Positions 1 to 8,549 of a stretch of DNA of 64,000 bases are shown piece by piece; position 1 is the stretch's first letter, and each line of letters starts with the position of its first letter. A program made the translations under genes and the position numbers. The notes under the pieces were generated by a model, which worked only from the letters and a program-made list of their open reading frames with translations, was not told the origin of the DNA and did not search any database. This DNA is from Verrucomicrobiota bacterium (GTDB lineage: Bacteria > Verrucomicrobiota > Verrucomicrobiae > Limisphaerales > UBA11358): NCBI GenBank assembly GCA_014860005.1, contig JACZKP010000177.1:1-64000 (forward strand), read 5' to 3'.

Positions 1-268
1 TCCAGCCAGCGTGAGGCTACGCCTTGCTCGCGTTTCATCCCACAGTCTTCAGCGCCGCTATATTCCCACATTGCTTTGCCTCAATCCACCTTCACCCCCG
101 CTTGTAACCATCCCGCACTTAATCAAAATGAGAACTGCTGAATAAGGCTTGTCGGCCAAGCCGGTTAGGCGTAAAAACGTCCCATGAGTCGAATTTGTCA
201 GTTAACCAATGGCCAACGGGTCCCGGACAATCAATACTGTTAGCCCACCACACGTACACGACAACACT

Positions 269-505
269 ATGAGCAAGATCAATTACTGGGATCAGATTGA
301 AGAGGCGTTCGAGGCCGTAGACATCTATGAGACCTACGACGTGTTCAAGCAAGGTGCTGCGAAGTATCCTGAGTGGAAGATTGATATTCTGGCGGTGCAT
401 TGGACGATGAGTGAGGTCGTCAACGGCGGGCTGAAGCAGTATTTCGGCAACAGCACGGGCATCCTTGCACCCGAGGCCGTGGCTGGTTTTCAGCGCATCG
501 GCAAG
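269..505 (+). pseudogene. DUF4375-family protein, 3' end lost
   Basis: The frame opens at the ATG at 269 and resembles the start of DUF4375 proteins: a short helical lead, then a segment containing VNGGLKQYFGNSTG and ILAPEAV, which I recognise as the family core. The likeness stops near residue 80. The DNA then runs into a cytochrome-type fragment in another frame, and this frame ends at a TGA at 533-535. I read it as a gene cut off by a deletion or recombination event at roughly 505-520. The function of the family is unknown. Confidence in the family is moderate; the breakpoint is approximate. Confidence 0.55.
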
Positions 506-516
506 CCGGAGTTGGC

Positions 517-1014
517 GGCCTGCGCGGCGCGGTGAACAATCCGCCGCCCGGACTCGACACCCGGCCCGTGCCGGCGAAGGCGGGATTGTCCAAACGCGAC
601 ATTGCGCAGCGGCGGATTGACGACCGCACCTGCGGCGCCTGCCATGTGCGATTCGAAACCCTCGCCTTCGCCTTCGAGAAATACGACGGCACCGGCGCGT
701 TTCACAAGCAGGACGAACACGGCAACAAACTGAGCGAGGATGGCGAAGTGTTGTTCCCCGGCGAGGCCAAGCCGGTGTCATACAAAACCACCGCCGAGTT
801 GGCGCGGCTGCTGGCCGGTCACGAGCGCGTGCGCGAGAATCTCACGCGCAAGGTGATTCAGTTTTCCATTGGCCGGCCTTTGACTGCCGCGGACGCGCCC
901 GTGGTGGCGCGAATTTACGAGTCCGCGCAGGCGGCGGGCGGAACTTACCCCAGCCTGATGCGCGCCATCGCCATGAGCGAACTGGTGTTGACCACGCGCA
1001 CCGAAACCAATTAA
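517..1014 (+). pseudogene. C-terminal fragment of a DUF1592/DUF1588/DUF1585 cytochrome-like protein
   Basis: This frame encodes the end of the large secreted proteins that carry DUF1588 and DUF1585 and are typical of Planctomycetes and Verrucomicrobia. Visible marks are NNPPPGLDTRPVP, the haem-type motif CGACH, the FAFEKYDGTGAF stretch, and a C-terminal helical DUF1585-like tail. The N-terminal two thirds or more (DUF1587, DUF1595, DUF1592) are missing. There is no plausible start codon with a signal peptide. In intact loci this gene lies directly upstream of a DUF1552 gene, and that partner follows here about 50 bp downstream. The fragment probably no longer makes a working protein. Confidence 0.75.
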
Positions 1015-1061
1015 ATCGCCCACGTTCCATTAAGAACCACCCGCGAATCAGCCGCCGCACG

Positions 1062-2462
1062 ATGCTCAAGGGCGTCGGGACGATTGCCATCGGCCTGCCG
1101 TTTCTGGAGGAGATGTTCCTCACCAAAGCCCTCGCCGCACCCACGGCCAAAGTCCCGGTGCGGGCGTTCAATCTCTTCTTCGGTCTCGGCATTCCGGCAC
1201 CGCTCCAGACCGAAGGTTATGCGGGCGTGCTCGAACCGTTGAAACCCCTGAGTGACAAACTGCTCATCCTGCGCGGCGTGGACCAGGTGCGCTGCGACGA
1301 GCCGGGCATCAACGCGCATTACGACGGTTCGGCTGGCGCGTTCACCGCTGAGCCACCCAACGGCACGGCCCGCGCGGGCGGGCCGTCCATTGACCAGGTC
1401 ATCCGCCGCGCGCATTATCCGGACGGTTTTCCCGCCGGCATCGTGCCCACGTTGCTGGCCGGAACTTTCTTCCGTCGCAACGACCGGCTCAGCCGCTACG
1501 TGCAAAGTTTCAACGACGACGGCACGCCCGCCGCCGCCATGCAGGAGCGGCCCCGCGATTTGTTCGACCGCGTCTTCGGCACGTACGGCCTGGACGAATC
1601 CGCGCCCGACGCGCAACGCCAGCGCCTCAAGCGCAGCGTGCTCGATTCCGTGACGGAGCAATACAAGTTTTACACCGGCGCCAACTCACCACTCGGGACC
1701 GCGTCCAAGGCGCGCGTGGCCGATCACCTCGACCGCATTCGGGAATTCGAGCAACGCGCCTATGCGATGGAGACGCGCGATCCGAATGCGCCGCAGATTC
1801 CGCCCCGCTCGAAGCTGATCCACGGCGGCGAGGCCGATCCCGGCGGCGAAGGCATTGACATCACGCTCGCCGAACTGATCGAGGGTTGGCGCCTGATGGC
1901 CAATCTTTATGCCACGGCCATCCTCATGGATCGCGTCCGCATCGGCTCGCTTACGTTCCTCGCTGCGGGCGAGCGCATCCGGCTCAAAGGCGACTACGAA
2001 TACGAAGGCCGGAAGGTTTTCCATTTCGACGATGCCGCTCAACACAGAGCGTCCGGCTCCGCCGGTTGTAGTCATGAATGGTGGCACAAGTTCAACGAGA
2101 AAAATCCCAACGAAGCCCTGCGCGCCCATGCACACATGAAGATGCGCGAATTGGCCTACTTCCTCAAAAAGCTCGACACCCCCGACGCGCGCGAAGCCAA
2201 CGGCAAAACCATTCTGGAGAACTCGCTCATCACCATCTCCACTGAGTCCGGTGATGGCCGGCACAACGATTCCAAGCGCGAATTGTCCGGCATCTTCCAC
2301 GCCATCACCGGCGCGAATGGCCGCTTCAAGACGGGGAAGTTCCTGGACGTTGGCGCGGAGGGCCTGGACCTCTACAACACCATGCTCGGCGCGATGGGCG
2401 CGGCGCGGCGGCTCGGCCCCGCCAAACGTGAACACCGTCCGGTGGACACCATCCGAGCGTGA
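1062..2462 (+). CDS. DUF1552 domain protein (secreted, probable Tat substrate)
   Basis: The 466-residue product is a full-length DUF1552 protein, a family of unknown function encoded next to DUF1592/DUF1588/DUF1585 genes. The first ATG is at 1062, but the same frame is open upstream and encodes ISRRTMLKG, a twin-arginine motif that joins onto the hydrophobic segment GTIAIGLPF. The natural start is therefore probably further 5', and the only candidate I see there is an ATT codon at 1029, preceding KNHPRISRR. If translation really begins at 1062 the Tat motif is lost. The gene overlaps or abuts the next one at its TGA. Family assignment is firm; the start is uncertain. Confidence 0.85.
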   Translation: MLKGVGTIAIGLPFLEEMFLTKALAAPTAKVPVRAFNLFFGLGIPAPLQTEGYAGVLEPLKPLSDKLLILRGVDQVRCDEPGINAHYDGSAGAFTAEPPNGTARAGGPSIDQVIRRAHYPDGFPAGIVPTLLAGTFFRRNDRLSRYVQSFNDDGTPAAAMQERPRDLFDRVFGTYGLDESAPDAQRQRLKRSVLDSVTEQYKFYTGANSPLGTASKARVADHLDRIREFEQRAYAMETRDPNAPQIPPRSKLIHGGEADPGGEGIDITLAELIEGWRLMANLYATAILMDRVRIGSLTFLAAGERIRLKGDYEYEGRKVFHFDDAAQHRASGSAGCSHEWWHKFNEKNPNEALRAHAHMKMRELAYFLKKLDTPDAREANGKTILENSLITISTESGDGRHNDSKRELSGIFHAITGANGRFKTGKFLDVGAEGLDLYNTMLGAMGAARRLGPAKREHRPVDTIRA

Positions 2463-2554
2463 CGCGCCCCGTCAAATTGTGGGCTGCGGTTATGGGCTTG
2501 GCTAAAGGCTTGAGCGCGTCGCCGGTTCACATTACGAGAAGTCGCAGTCAATCC

Positions 2555-3661
2555 GTGGCAGATCGAATAAAGCAGCGCATCCCACATTTGCTATTTATCG
2601 CCATCCTCGCGCTTGCAGCCGGGGCGACCAGTGCCCAAGAAAACATTCCTCCTACCGAGAGAATTCGCTGGGACGACGGCCTCCTCCGACAGAAGCCCGG
2701 GTGGTATTCGTCCGTCGCGGCGCGTGCGGTCGCCGATAGCGTGATTCAATATCAATCGCGCCAGGGCGGCTGGCCCAAAAGCACGGATCTCGCCACGCCG
2801 CCGCGTTCGCCCGCAGACATGCCGCCGTCGGGACAGGGCCTCGCCAACAGCCTAGACAATGGCGCGACGACCACGCCAATGGAGTTTCTTGCGCTGGTGA
2901 CCCACGCGACCCACGAAGCCCGATACCGCGAGTCGTTCGCGCGGGGCCTGGATTACCTTTTCGCCGCGCAATACCCCAACGGCGGCTGGCCGCAGTTTTA
3001 TCCCCTGCGCGAGGGCTACTACTCCCGGATCACTTACAACGATGGCGCCATGATGCGCGTGATGTCCGTCCTTCGCGACGTAGCAGCCGGAGCAGCGCCG
3101 TACGATTTCGTGGAAGAAGATTCTCGCGCCAAGGCGGCCGCAGCCGTGGAGCGCGGCCTTGATTGCATCCTGCGCACCCAAATCAAACAGGACGATAAAC
3201 TCGCCGTCTGGTGCGCTCAACACGATGAGCAGACACTGGCGCCGGCGTGGACGCGCAATTACGAAGTGCCTTCGCTCTCGGACAGCGAAAGCGTCGGCAT
3301 CGTCCGCTTCCTGATGGAGATCGAGAAACCGACGCCGCAAATCATCGCCGCCGTGGAAGGCGCGGTCGCCTGGTTCAAGTCAGCGTCCATCTCCGGCGTG
3401 CGCGTTGAGCGTTTCACGAATGCCGATGGCCAGCGGGACTGGCGCGCGGTGGCTGATCCTTCCGCCGCTCCCGTTTGGGCGCGCTTTTACGAACTCGGCA
3501 CGAGCCGTCCAATTTTTGTCGGGCGCGACCAGGTGGTGCGCTATACTTTCGCCGAAATTGAGCGCGAGCGCCGCTCGGGTTACAGCTACTACGGCGACTG
3601 GCCCAGGAGCCTGCTGGTCCGGGATTATCCAAAATGGCGCACGAAGCACAAACTGCCGTAA
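2555..3661 (+). CDS. Pectate lyase, PelA/PL10 family, secreted
   Basis: The product cleaves de-esterified pectin by beta-elimination outside the cytoplasm. I chose the GTG at 2555 because it gives a clean signal peptide (MADRIKQR then a hydrophobic run ending ATSAQ). An ATG at 2459 would add about 32 unlikely residues. The mature part of about 340 residues matches PL10: QGGWPKSTD near the start, repeated GGWPQFYP, the YSRITYNDGAMM segment that lines the active site, and a C-terminal WARFYELGTSRPIF block. It follows the DUF1552 gene closely, but a functional link is not evident. A genus living on plant polysaccharide would use it for growth on pectin. Confidence 0.88.
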   Translation: MADRIKQRIPHLLFIAILALAAGATSAQENIPPTERIRWDDGLLRQKPGWYSSVAARAVADSVIQYQSRQGGWPKSTDLATPPRSPADMPPSGQGLANSLDNGATTTPMEFLALVTHATHEARYRESFARGLDYLFAAQYPNGGWPQFYPLREGYYSRITYNDGAMMRVMSVLRDVAAGAAPYDFVEEDSRAKAAAAVERGLDCILRTQIKQDDKLAVWCAQHDEQTLAPAWTRNYEVPSLSDSESVGIVRFLMEIEKPTPQIIAAVEGAVAWFKSASISGVRVERFTNADGQRDWRAVADPSAAPVWARFYELGTSRPIFVGRDQVVRYTFAEIERERRSGYSYYGDWPRSLLVRDYPKWRTKHKLP

Positions 3662-3825
3662 GACCTCGCTCGGCGCTGAAATCGGCTTGAGACAAACCCG
3701 CTTGCGAAGACTGTCTGTTACCACGTTGCAGAACGCTAACATCGCCCGTGGACGCCATTCGCGCTCGAGTTTTGTCCAATCACCGGCCGCGGCCGGGCAG
3801 GCAAAATTGAAGTTTTCCAACGGTG

Positions 3826-4848
3826 ATGGGTAACGTACCAATAATTTCCATTGTCCTGCCGGTGCGTGATGCGGTCGGGACGATTGCTGCCGCGTTGGAA
3901 AGCATCCTGCGCCAGACCTTCACCGCGTGGGAACTCGTGGCCGTGGACGACGGCTCGCAGGACGAAACGTTGCCTCGATTGAAAGCGGCGGCGCGATCCG
4001 ATGCGCGCATACGTGTGCTGACGCAGCCGGCAGAAGGAATTGCCGCCACCTTGCAGACGGGATGTCACGCGACGCGCGGCGCGTTCATCGCGCGCATGGA
4101 CGCGGACGATGTGATGCTGCCGGAACGATTAGCGCGGCAGGTGGAATTTCTGGAAGAACATCCGCGCATTGGCGTCGTGTCGTGTCGGGTGCGATTTGGT
4201 GGCAACGTGACGGAACAAGCCGGCTACGCGGCGCATATCGAGTGGATCAATTCGCTGCTGACGCCGGAGGCCATCGCGCTGCGGCGCTTTGTGGAAGCGC
4301 CCGTGGCGCATCCGAGCGTGATGTTTCGCCGCGAACTGCTCGCCCAACATGGCGGCTACCGGGACGGCGATTTTCCCGAGGACTACGAACTGTGGTTGCG
4401 CTGGCTGGACGCCGGTGTGCGCTTCAGCAAGGTTGACGCCGAACTGTTGATCTGGAACGATCCGCCCATGCGTTTGTCCCGGGTCGCGCCGCGCTACTCG
4501 CTGGAAAGATTTTATCGCCTCAAATGCGAATATCTGGCGCGCTGGCTCAAGGCTCAGGTCATGCCGCCGCGCGAACTTTGGCTGTGGGGTGCGGGCCGCA
4601 TCACTCGGCAGCGGTTTCGCCCCTTGGAAACCGCCGGTCATCCGTTCACCGGTTTCATTGACATTGACCCCAAAAAGTTCGGTCGGATGCGGGATGGCCG
4701 TCCGGTCGTCGGCCCGGCGGAACTGCCGGACGCGCCGCGCGCGTTTATTTTGGCCGGCGTATCCAAGCGCGGGGCGCGCGAGATGATCATTGCAGAATTA
4801 GACCGCTACGGGCGCCGCGAGGGAAAAGATTATCTGCTCGTGGCGTGA
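3826..4848 (+). CDS. Glycosyltransferase family 2 with C-terminal nucleotide-fold domain
   Basis: This cytoplasmic GT-A enzyme of 340 residues transfers a sugar from a nucleotide sugar. The acceptor is unknown. Residues 1-210 hold the GT2 domain: ISIVLPVRDA at the N-terminus, VAVDDGSQDE, the metal-binding ARMDADD, and a later FPEDYELWLRW motif. Residues from about 245 form a second small alpha/beta domain that begins LWLWGAGRI and ends with FIDIDPKKFG and a run of AGVSKRGARE. It looks like the CoA/NAD-binding-like tail found on some GT2 enzymes. The ATG at 3826 is preferred to a GTG one codon upstream. The gene stands alone, with no evident polysaccharide cluster around it. Confidence 0.85.
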   Translation: MGNVPIISIVLPVRDAVGTIAAALESILRQTFTAWELVAVDDGSQDETLPRLKAAARSDARIRVLTQPAEGIAATLQTGCHATRGAFIARMDADDVMLPERLARQVEFLEEHPRIGVVSCRVRFGGNVTEQAGYAAHIEWINSLLTPEAIALRRFVEAPVAHPSVMFRRELLAQHGGYRDGDFPEDYELWLRWLDAGVRFSKVDAELLIWNDPPMRLSRVAPRYSLERFYRLKCEYLARWLKAQVMPPRELWLWGAGRITRQRFRPLETAGHPFTGFIDIDPKKFGRMRDGRPVVGPAELPDAPRAFILAGVSKRGAREMIIAELDRYGRREGKDYLLVA

Positions 4849-4882
4849 AAATATCCGACAGGCGTTGGTTTGTCGAAGCGCC

Positions 4883-4947
4883 GGAGCGCGGCTTATAGCT
4901 CTCCTCGCTTCGATGAATAACTCTGGGAGAGCTATAAGCCGCGCTCC
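4883..4947. repeat. Perfect 22-bp inverted repeat (dispersed palindromic element)
   Basis: The arms 4883-4904 and 4926-4947 are exact reverse complements, beginning GGAGCGCGGC and ending GCCGCGCTCC, with a 21-base loop. It lies in the 272-bp gap between the glycosyltransferase and the MFS gene. No T-run follows it, so it is more like a REP-type repeat than a classic terminator. Confidence 0.85.
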
Positions 4948-5120
4948 AAGTGTCGGCAGAGTCCCGCCATCCTCCGGTTTTCCCGGGTTGGCGACGTTCG
5001 CGCAGGCGGGTGGTGACTCCCGGTTGGAGACTGCTGGAGTCGCGCCTTTCCCTGGCGGTCAATCCGTTGCACACTGCCTGTCTGGCCTGTTGCCGGATGG
5101 CGCGGGTGGAGTGAAGATTC

Positions 5121-6323
5121 ATGGCTTATTTCCGCTTTTTTCTGACGCACCCACGGGTGTTGTCTTTCGGGGTGTTGCTCACGCTGTTTTCCAGCTTTGG
5201 GCAGACGTTTCTGATTTCCATTTTCGTGCCGCGACTCTTGGCGGAGTTTGCTTTGAACACGGCACAGTTCGGCGCGCTTTATGCCGGGGCGACGCTGGCC
5301 AGTGCAGCAAGTTTGCCCTTTTTCGGACGCTTGTTGGATCGCGTCACGCTGCGGGCGTTCAGTCTGACGGTGGGCTTGGGACTCGTGGCGGCGTGCTTCG
5401 CGATGGCGCTCGCGCCGAACGTTGCGGTGCTCTTCCTCGCCATTCTGGGCCTGCGCCTCACGGGGCAGGGTCTGTTAAGCCTGACGGCCTCAACCACGAT
5501 GGCGCGCGTGTTCACCGAAGGACGCGGCAAAGCGTTGAGTGTGTCCGGCCTTGGCTATCCGCTCGGCGAAGGGTTGTTGCCGATGGCAATTGTGCTGCTC
5601 ATTCACGCGGCAGGCTGGCGGCTGAGTTGGGGGATTCTCGGCGGAATCATTGCCGTGGTGTTGTTGCCGGGGATGATTTCGCTGCTGCGCGATGTCGAAC
5701 CGGTGCATCAAAACGAAGTGGCGGAACACAAGGCGCATCCGCCGAAACTGCGGCTGTGGCGCGGTATGCGGTTTTATCTGCTGCTGCCGGGGAATTTGTT
5801 CCTCGGCTGCGTGCTTACGGCGTTGTTCCTTTACCAGGTGCCGCTGGCGGAATCGCGCGGTTGGTCGGCCCAAACGATGGCCGCCGCCTTCATTGGTTTT
5901 GCGATGGCCCGCGTGGCAGCGTCGCTTACCATCGGACCGGTGATTGATCGCTGGGGCGCGGTGCGGTTGTTCCCGGTGATTCTGCTGCCGGCCTGTGCCG
6001 GGCTGGGGATCCTCAGCGTGGGGACAGGGCCGGCAACGGTGTTTGCTTATCTGGCGCTGGTCGGCGTGAGTCAGGGTATTGCCAGTCCGATGATGACAGC
6101 ATTGTGGGCGGAAGTTTACGGCGTGGAATCTCTCGGCGCAACCAAGAGCACGGTGGCCATGCTGGGCATCTTTGCAACGGCGCTGGGCCCGCTGCTGCTG
6201 GGTGCGTTGCTCAAGGCGGGCGTGCCTTTCAATGTCATCGTGCCGACGAGTGCCCTGCTGGGAGTGGCGGTGGTCGGAATCAGCCTGGCCGCGCGTTCCC
6301 GGCTCGGGAAAAATGGAAGTTAA
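5121..6323 (+). CDS. Major facilitator superfamily transporter
   Basis: The 400-residue inner-membrane protein has about twelve hydrophobic segments and the loop 2-3 signature FFGRLLDRVTLR expected of MFS carriers. A cytoplasmic central loop (residues about 190-210, rich in charged residues, EVAEHKAHPPKLRL) separates the two halves. The substrate cannot be predicted from the sequence. No regulatory gene is adjacent. An upstream frame starting at 4865 overlaps it but is low in protein character and is treated as a shadow. Confidence 0.9.
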   Translation: MAYFRFFLTHPRVLSFGVLLTLFSSFGQTFLISIFVPRLLAEFALNTAQFGALYAGATLASAASLPFFGRLLDRVTLRAFSLTVGLGLVAACFAMALAPNVAVLFLAILGLRLTGQGLLSLTASTTMARVFTEGRGKALSVSGLGYPLGEGLLPMAIVLLIHAAGWRLSWGILGGIIAVVLLPGMISLLRDVEPVHQNEVAEHKAHPPKLRLWRGMRFYLLLPGNLFLGCVLTALFLYQVPLAESRGWSAQTMAAAFIGFAMARVAASLTIGPVIDRWGAVRLFPVILLPACAGLGILSVGTGPATVFAYLALVGVSQGIASPMMTALWAEVYGVESLGATKSTVAMLGIFATALGPLLLGALLKAGVPFNVIVPTSALLGVAVVGISLAARSRLGKNGS

Positions 6324-6362
6324 TAATATACTTGCGCCATCGAAGTTCGTTTGGTTTCGAGC

Positions 6363-6503
6363 CTAAAGGTTGCCCGATCGGTCGGGAGCACCCGCAATAA
6401 CCAGTCGCACCGGCACCCACCACAGGTAGGCGATCATTGCGCCAAGCTCGATCAGGGATTGCAGCACGATGATGGCGGCGGCCAGTTCCCAGCCCGCCGG
6501 TAG
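6363..6503 (-). pseudogene. C-terminal fragment of a membrane protein
   Basis: Read on the minus strand, about 45 codons give WELAAAIIVLQSLIELG then MIAYLWWVPVRLVI and end at a TAG (6363-6365). This is one or two transmembrane helices and a short tail, with no start. It abuts the fragment at 6480-6892 in a different frame. I take it as the tail end of a lost membrane-protein gene; the family is not recognised. Confidence 0.45.
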
Positions 6504-6892
6504 GCGCGGACTACGAGTTTGCCGGACCTGATCCATTCCACGAACTTCCGGACGCCGTCTTCGATCTGGGCGCTGTCCCCGGACTTCTGGAACTCGGCCA
6601 GAATTTCGCCGGGGACGCGCTCCCGGACCTGGGCGTGGGATTCCAAAATAAACTCCTGCTGCGCCTTGGCGGTTTGGATCAATTGGTAAGCCGCTCCGTC
6701 CGTCTTGATGCCGATTAGAATGCGAACCTTCTCGGTCTTGGTCAGCGCGGGATGAAGCCGGTGAAAGCCGCTGATGAAAAAGTAGCCGACGAGACAGTCG
6801 AAGTAGCGCGTGTCGTCACCAAGCAAGACGCCGAAGCGGTCGCCAAGATGCTGGCCCTGCTCGTTGGTGATGAAAGTCAGGTCAGAGGACAT
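6480..6892 (-). pseudogene. N-terminal fragment of a PLD-like/SNF2 helicase-type protein
   Basis: About 135 residues starting MSSDLTFITNEQG resemble the phospholipase-D-like N-terminal domain found in front of some SNF2-type helicases that occur in defence islands. Visible blocks are FDCLVGYFFISGF, HRLHPAL and VRILIGIKTD. Likeness ends near VVRAYRR, where the DNA changes to the unrelated membrane-protein fragment. The helicase part (usually several hundred further residues) is absent, so this is a broken gene. The family reading is from memory and moderately sure. Confidence 0.5.
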
Positions 6893-7091
6893 ACGATTCA
6901 GATTTCAACCGGTGCGGCATGGACGCGAGAATAGCGAATCGAGCATCGCCTGGAAAGCGGCGAGTTCAATCAGCGCCAATCAGCGGATGAACTCTTTACG
7001 TTCCCTGCGTTCTTTGCGGTCGAAACTGTTCGCGTGGTTTCCGCCTTCACCAGCTTCGGCGCGACAGGTGCGTCTTTCGCAGTTGCGTCAT

Positions 7092-7124
7092 GCCGGGTCG
7101 GGAGACCGGCGCTCCGGCTTTTTT
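7092..7124. terminator. Hairpin followed by T-run
   Basis: GCCGGGTCGGGAGACCGG and the following GCTCCGGC can fold into a GC-rich hairpin, and six T residues follow on the plus strand. It lies just beyond the 3' end of the minus-strand kinase gene. The T-run is oriented for plus-strand transcripts, although no intact plus-strand gene lies immediately upstream. The core also looks like one of the dispersed palindromes in this window. Confidence 0.45.
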
Positions 7125-8175
7125 ATTCCTCGCGTTCTTTGCGGGGATAGGGTCTCAGGCCGAGTAATATCTCCGCTCGTTTGGTGAGCGGTTGGGCGGC
7201 GAGTTCACTATCGGTGTGATCCGCCAGATGATGGCGGACGAGGCCATAGACGGTCGGACGGTCTTGACTGGTGTCCACCTCCACGCATTTGTTTTGGCTC
7301 TTGAAGTATTCAACGGTCGGCAGCGTCTCGGTTTTGAAGGTGTCGAATCGCAGCTTCAAGCTTTCCACATTATCGTCACTGCGGCCGGTGTAAGGGGACC
7401 GCGCCAGGATTCGCTTTTCGAGAATCGCGTATGGACACTCGAAGTATAACATTTTTGGGAGTTCCGTTTCCCGTCCGAAGACTTCGCACCATCCTTCCAG
7501 ATTGGACAAGGAGCGGGGAAATCCATCGAGAAGGAAGTTCTTTTTGCCGGTCGTTCGGGTCACGCGCTCCATCGTGTTTTTGAGCAGCGTCACCGTGATT
7601 TCGTTGGGCACCAACTTCCCGGCCGTAACGAATTCCTGGATGAGGGCGGCGGTTGGCCCGCCGGACTCAAGCTCGGCCCGCAACAAGTCTCCCGTGGATA
7701 AGTGCGTCCAGCCGAGTTGCGACTCGGCCAGTTCACACATGGTGCCTTTGCCGGCGCCGGGGCCGCCGAGTACGAAGACGACATTGGGCTTGGGGCAGGG
7801 CTGGCGGGGGTCGTAGTGGTGGAGCACCACTTTGGGCGCCGGGGCGACTCCCTTTTTGTACACGCTCCATTCGCGATCCGTCGGCGGGAGTTCATTGTCG
7901 CAGGTGATCTCGTAAGCGAGATGACCATCGAGCCGGGAGATGCGCCAGGATTTGTAGGTGTTGGAATAAGAGAGCGCCGGGCTGCGGGCCGCTTTGACGT
8001 CGGCGCGGTCCCAGGCCCTTTTGCCGTTCCAGTAGCCGGGACTCGACACGGTGCCCGATTCCGATTTGGCGGGAGGGGCAATAGACGGCACGAAGAGACC
8101 ATCAACTTCAGGGAGTCCAGCTCCAGACACTTCAACAAAGAGGGTGTTCGGTTTGAGTTCTTTTGTTTCGATCAT
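7123..8175 (-). CDS. UMP-CMP kinase-like nucleotide kinase with an N-terminal extra domain
   Basis: The C-terminal 220 residues of this 350-residue protein form a P-loop nucleoside monophosphate kinase, transferring phosphate from ATP to a nucleotide such as UMP or CMP. Seen are VVFVLGGPGAGKGT (near residues 132-145), HLSTGDLLR, KLVPNEITVTLL, FLLDGFPRSLSNLEGW and the short lid TGRSDDN. These follow the eukaryotic UMP-CMP kinase pattern more closely than bacterial Adk or Cmk. Residues 1-125 are an unrecognised domain containing WDRADV, SNTYKSWRI and a PPTDREWSVYKKG stretch. The gene stands between gene fragments, which suggests an acquired segment. The substrate preference is inferred. Confidence 0.75.
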   Translation of the reverse strand: MIETKELKPNTLFVEVSGAGLPEVDGLFVPSIAPPAKSESGTVSSPGYWNGKRAWDRADVKAARSPALSYSNTYKSWRISRLDGHLAYEITCDNELPPTDREWSVYKKGVAPAPKVVLHHYDPRQPCPKPNVVFVLGGPGAGKGTMCELAESQLGWTHLSTGDLLRAELESGGPTAALIQEFVTAGKLVPNEITVTLLKNTMERVTRTTGKKNFLLDGFPRSLSNLEGWCEVFGRETELPKMLYFECPYAILEKRILARSPYTGRSDDNVESLKLRFDTFKTETLPTVEYFKSQNKCVEVDTSQDRPTVYGLVRHHLADHTDSELAAQPLTKRAEILLGLRPYPRKEREE

Positions 8176-8198
8176 AATATTTCTTGTCCCGTCATGGG

Positions 8199-8339
8199 AT
8201 GACCGTGGACCAAATTCAGAACTTCCTTAAGGCCATTCCGAAGCGCGGTGCTGTGGAGCTGTTCGATTCGGAGGATTTCACTTTCGGTATGGGCGGGAGG
8301 GTAGCGAGGCGGACAGCAACTGCAAAGCGGCGAATTTAA
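8199..8339 (+). CDS. Small ORF, 46 residues, possibly a truncated hypothetical protein
   Basis: An ATG at 8199 opens 46 codons (MTVDQIQNFLKAIP then AVELFDSEDFTF) ending at a TAA. The first part looks like the beginning of a small protein and the end like random sequence, so it may be a gene truncated at its 3' side. I do not recognise a family. It is divergent from the kinase gene and only 23 bp away. Confidence 0.25.
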   Translation: MTVDQIQNFLKAIPKRGAVELFDSEDFTFGMGGRVARRTATAKRRI

Positions 8340-8482
8340 TCAGCGTGAAGCCCGAGGATCGCGCCAATGGCAATCACGACCAGATAAATGAGAACCTGGC
8401 CGCGTTCCAGTTGCAGGCGCGTCAACACGCGGCGCTGTGTGGCGAAACGCGACTCACACAGCCAGACGCCATTGCCATTTTA
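8336..8482 (-). pseudogene. C-terminal fragment of a membrane protein
   Basis: On the minus strand about 45 codons read CESRFATQRRVL, LQLERGQ and a transmembrane helix VLIYLVVIAIGAILGL, ending at a TAA. There is a stop just upstream and no start codon. This is most simply the remnant tail of a lost membrane-protein gene, comparable with the fragment at 6363-6503. The family is not identified. Confidence 0.35.
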
Positions 8483-8549
8483 ACCCGGCTTTGCGGACGA
8501 TTCCGAACGGTGTCCATCCACCTCGAAGCGATCAGCTCTGGAAGAATTT

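Noticed and set aside
4865..5947. Plus-strand ORF of 360 codons overlapping the MFS gene
   Set aside because: Out-of-frame shadow; the transporter frame carries twelve hydrophobic segments.
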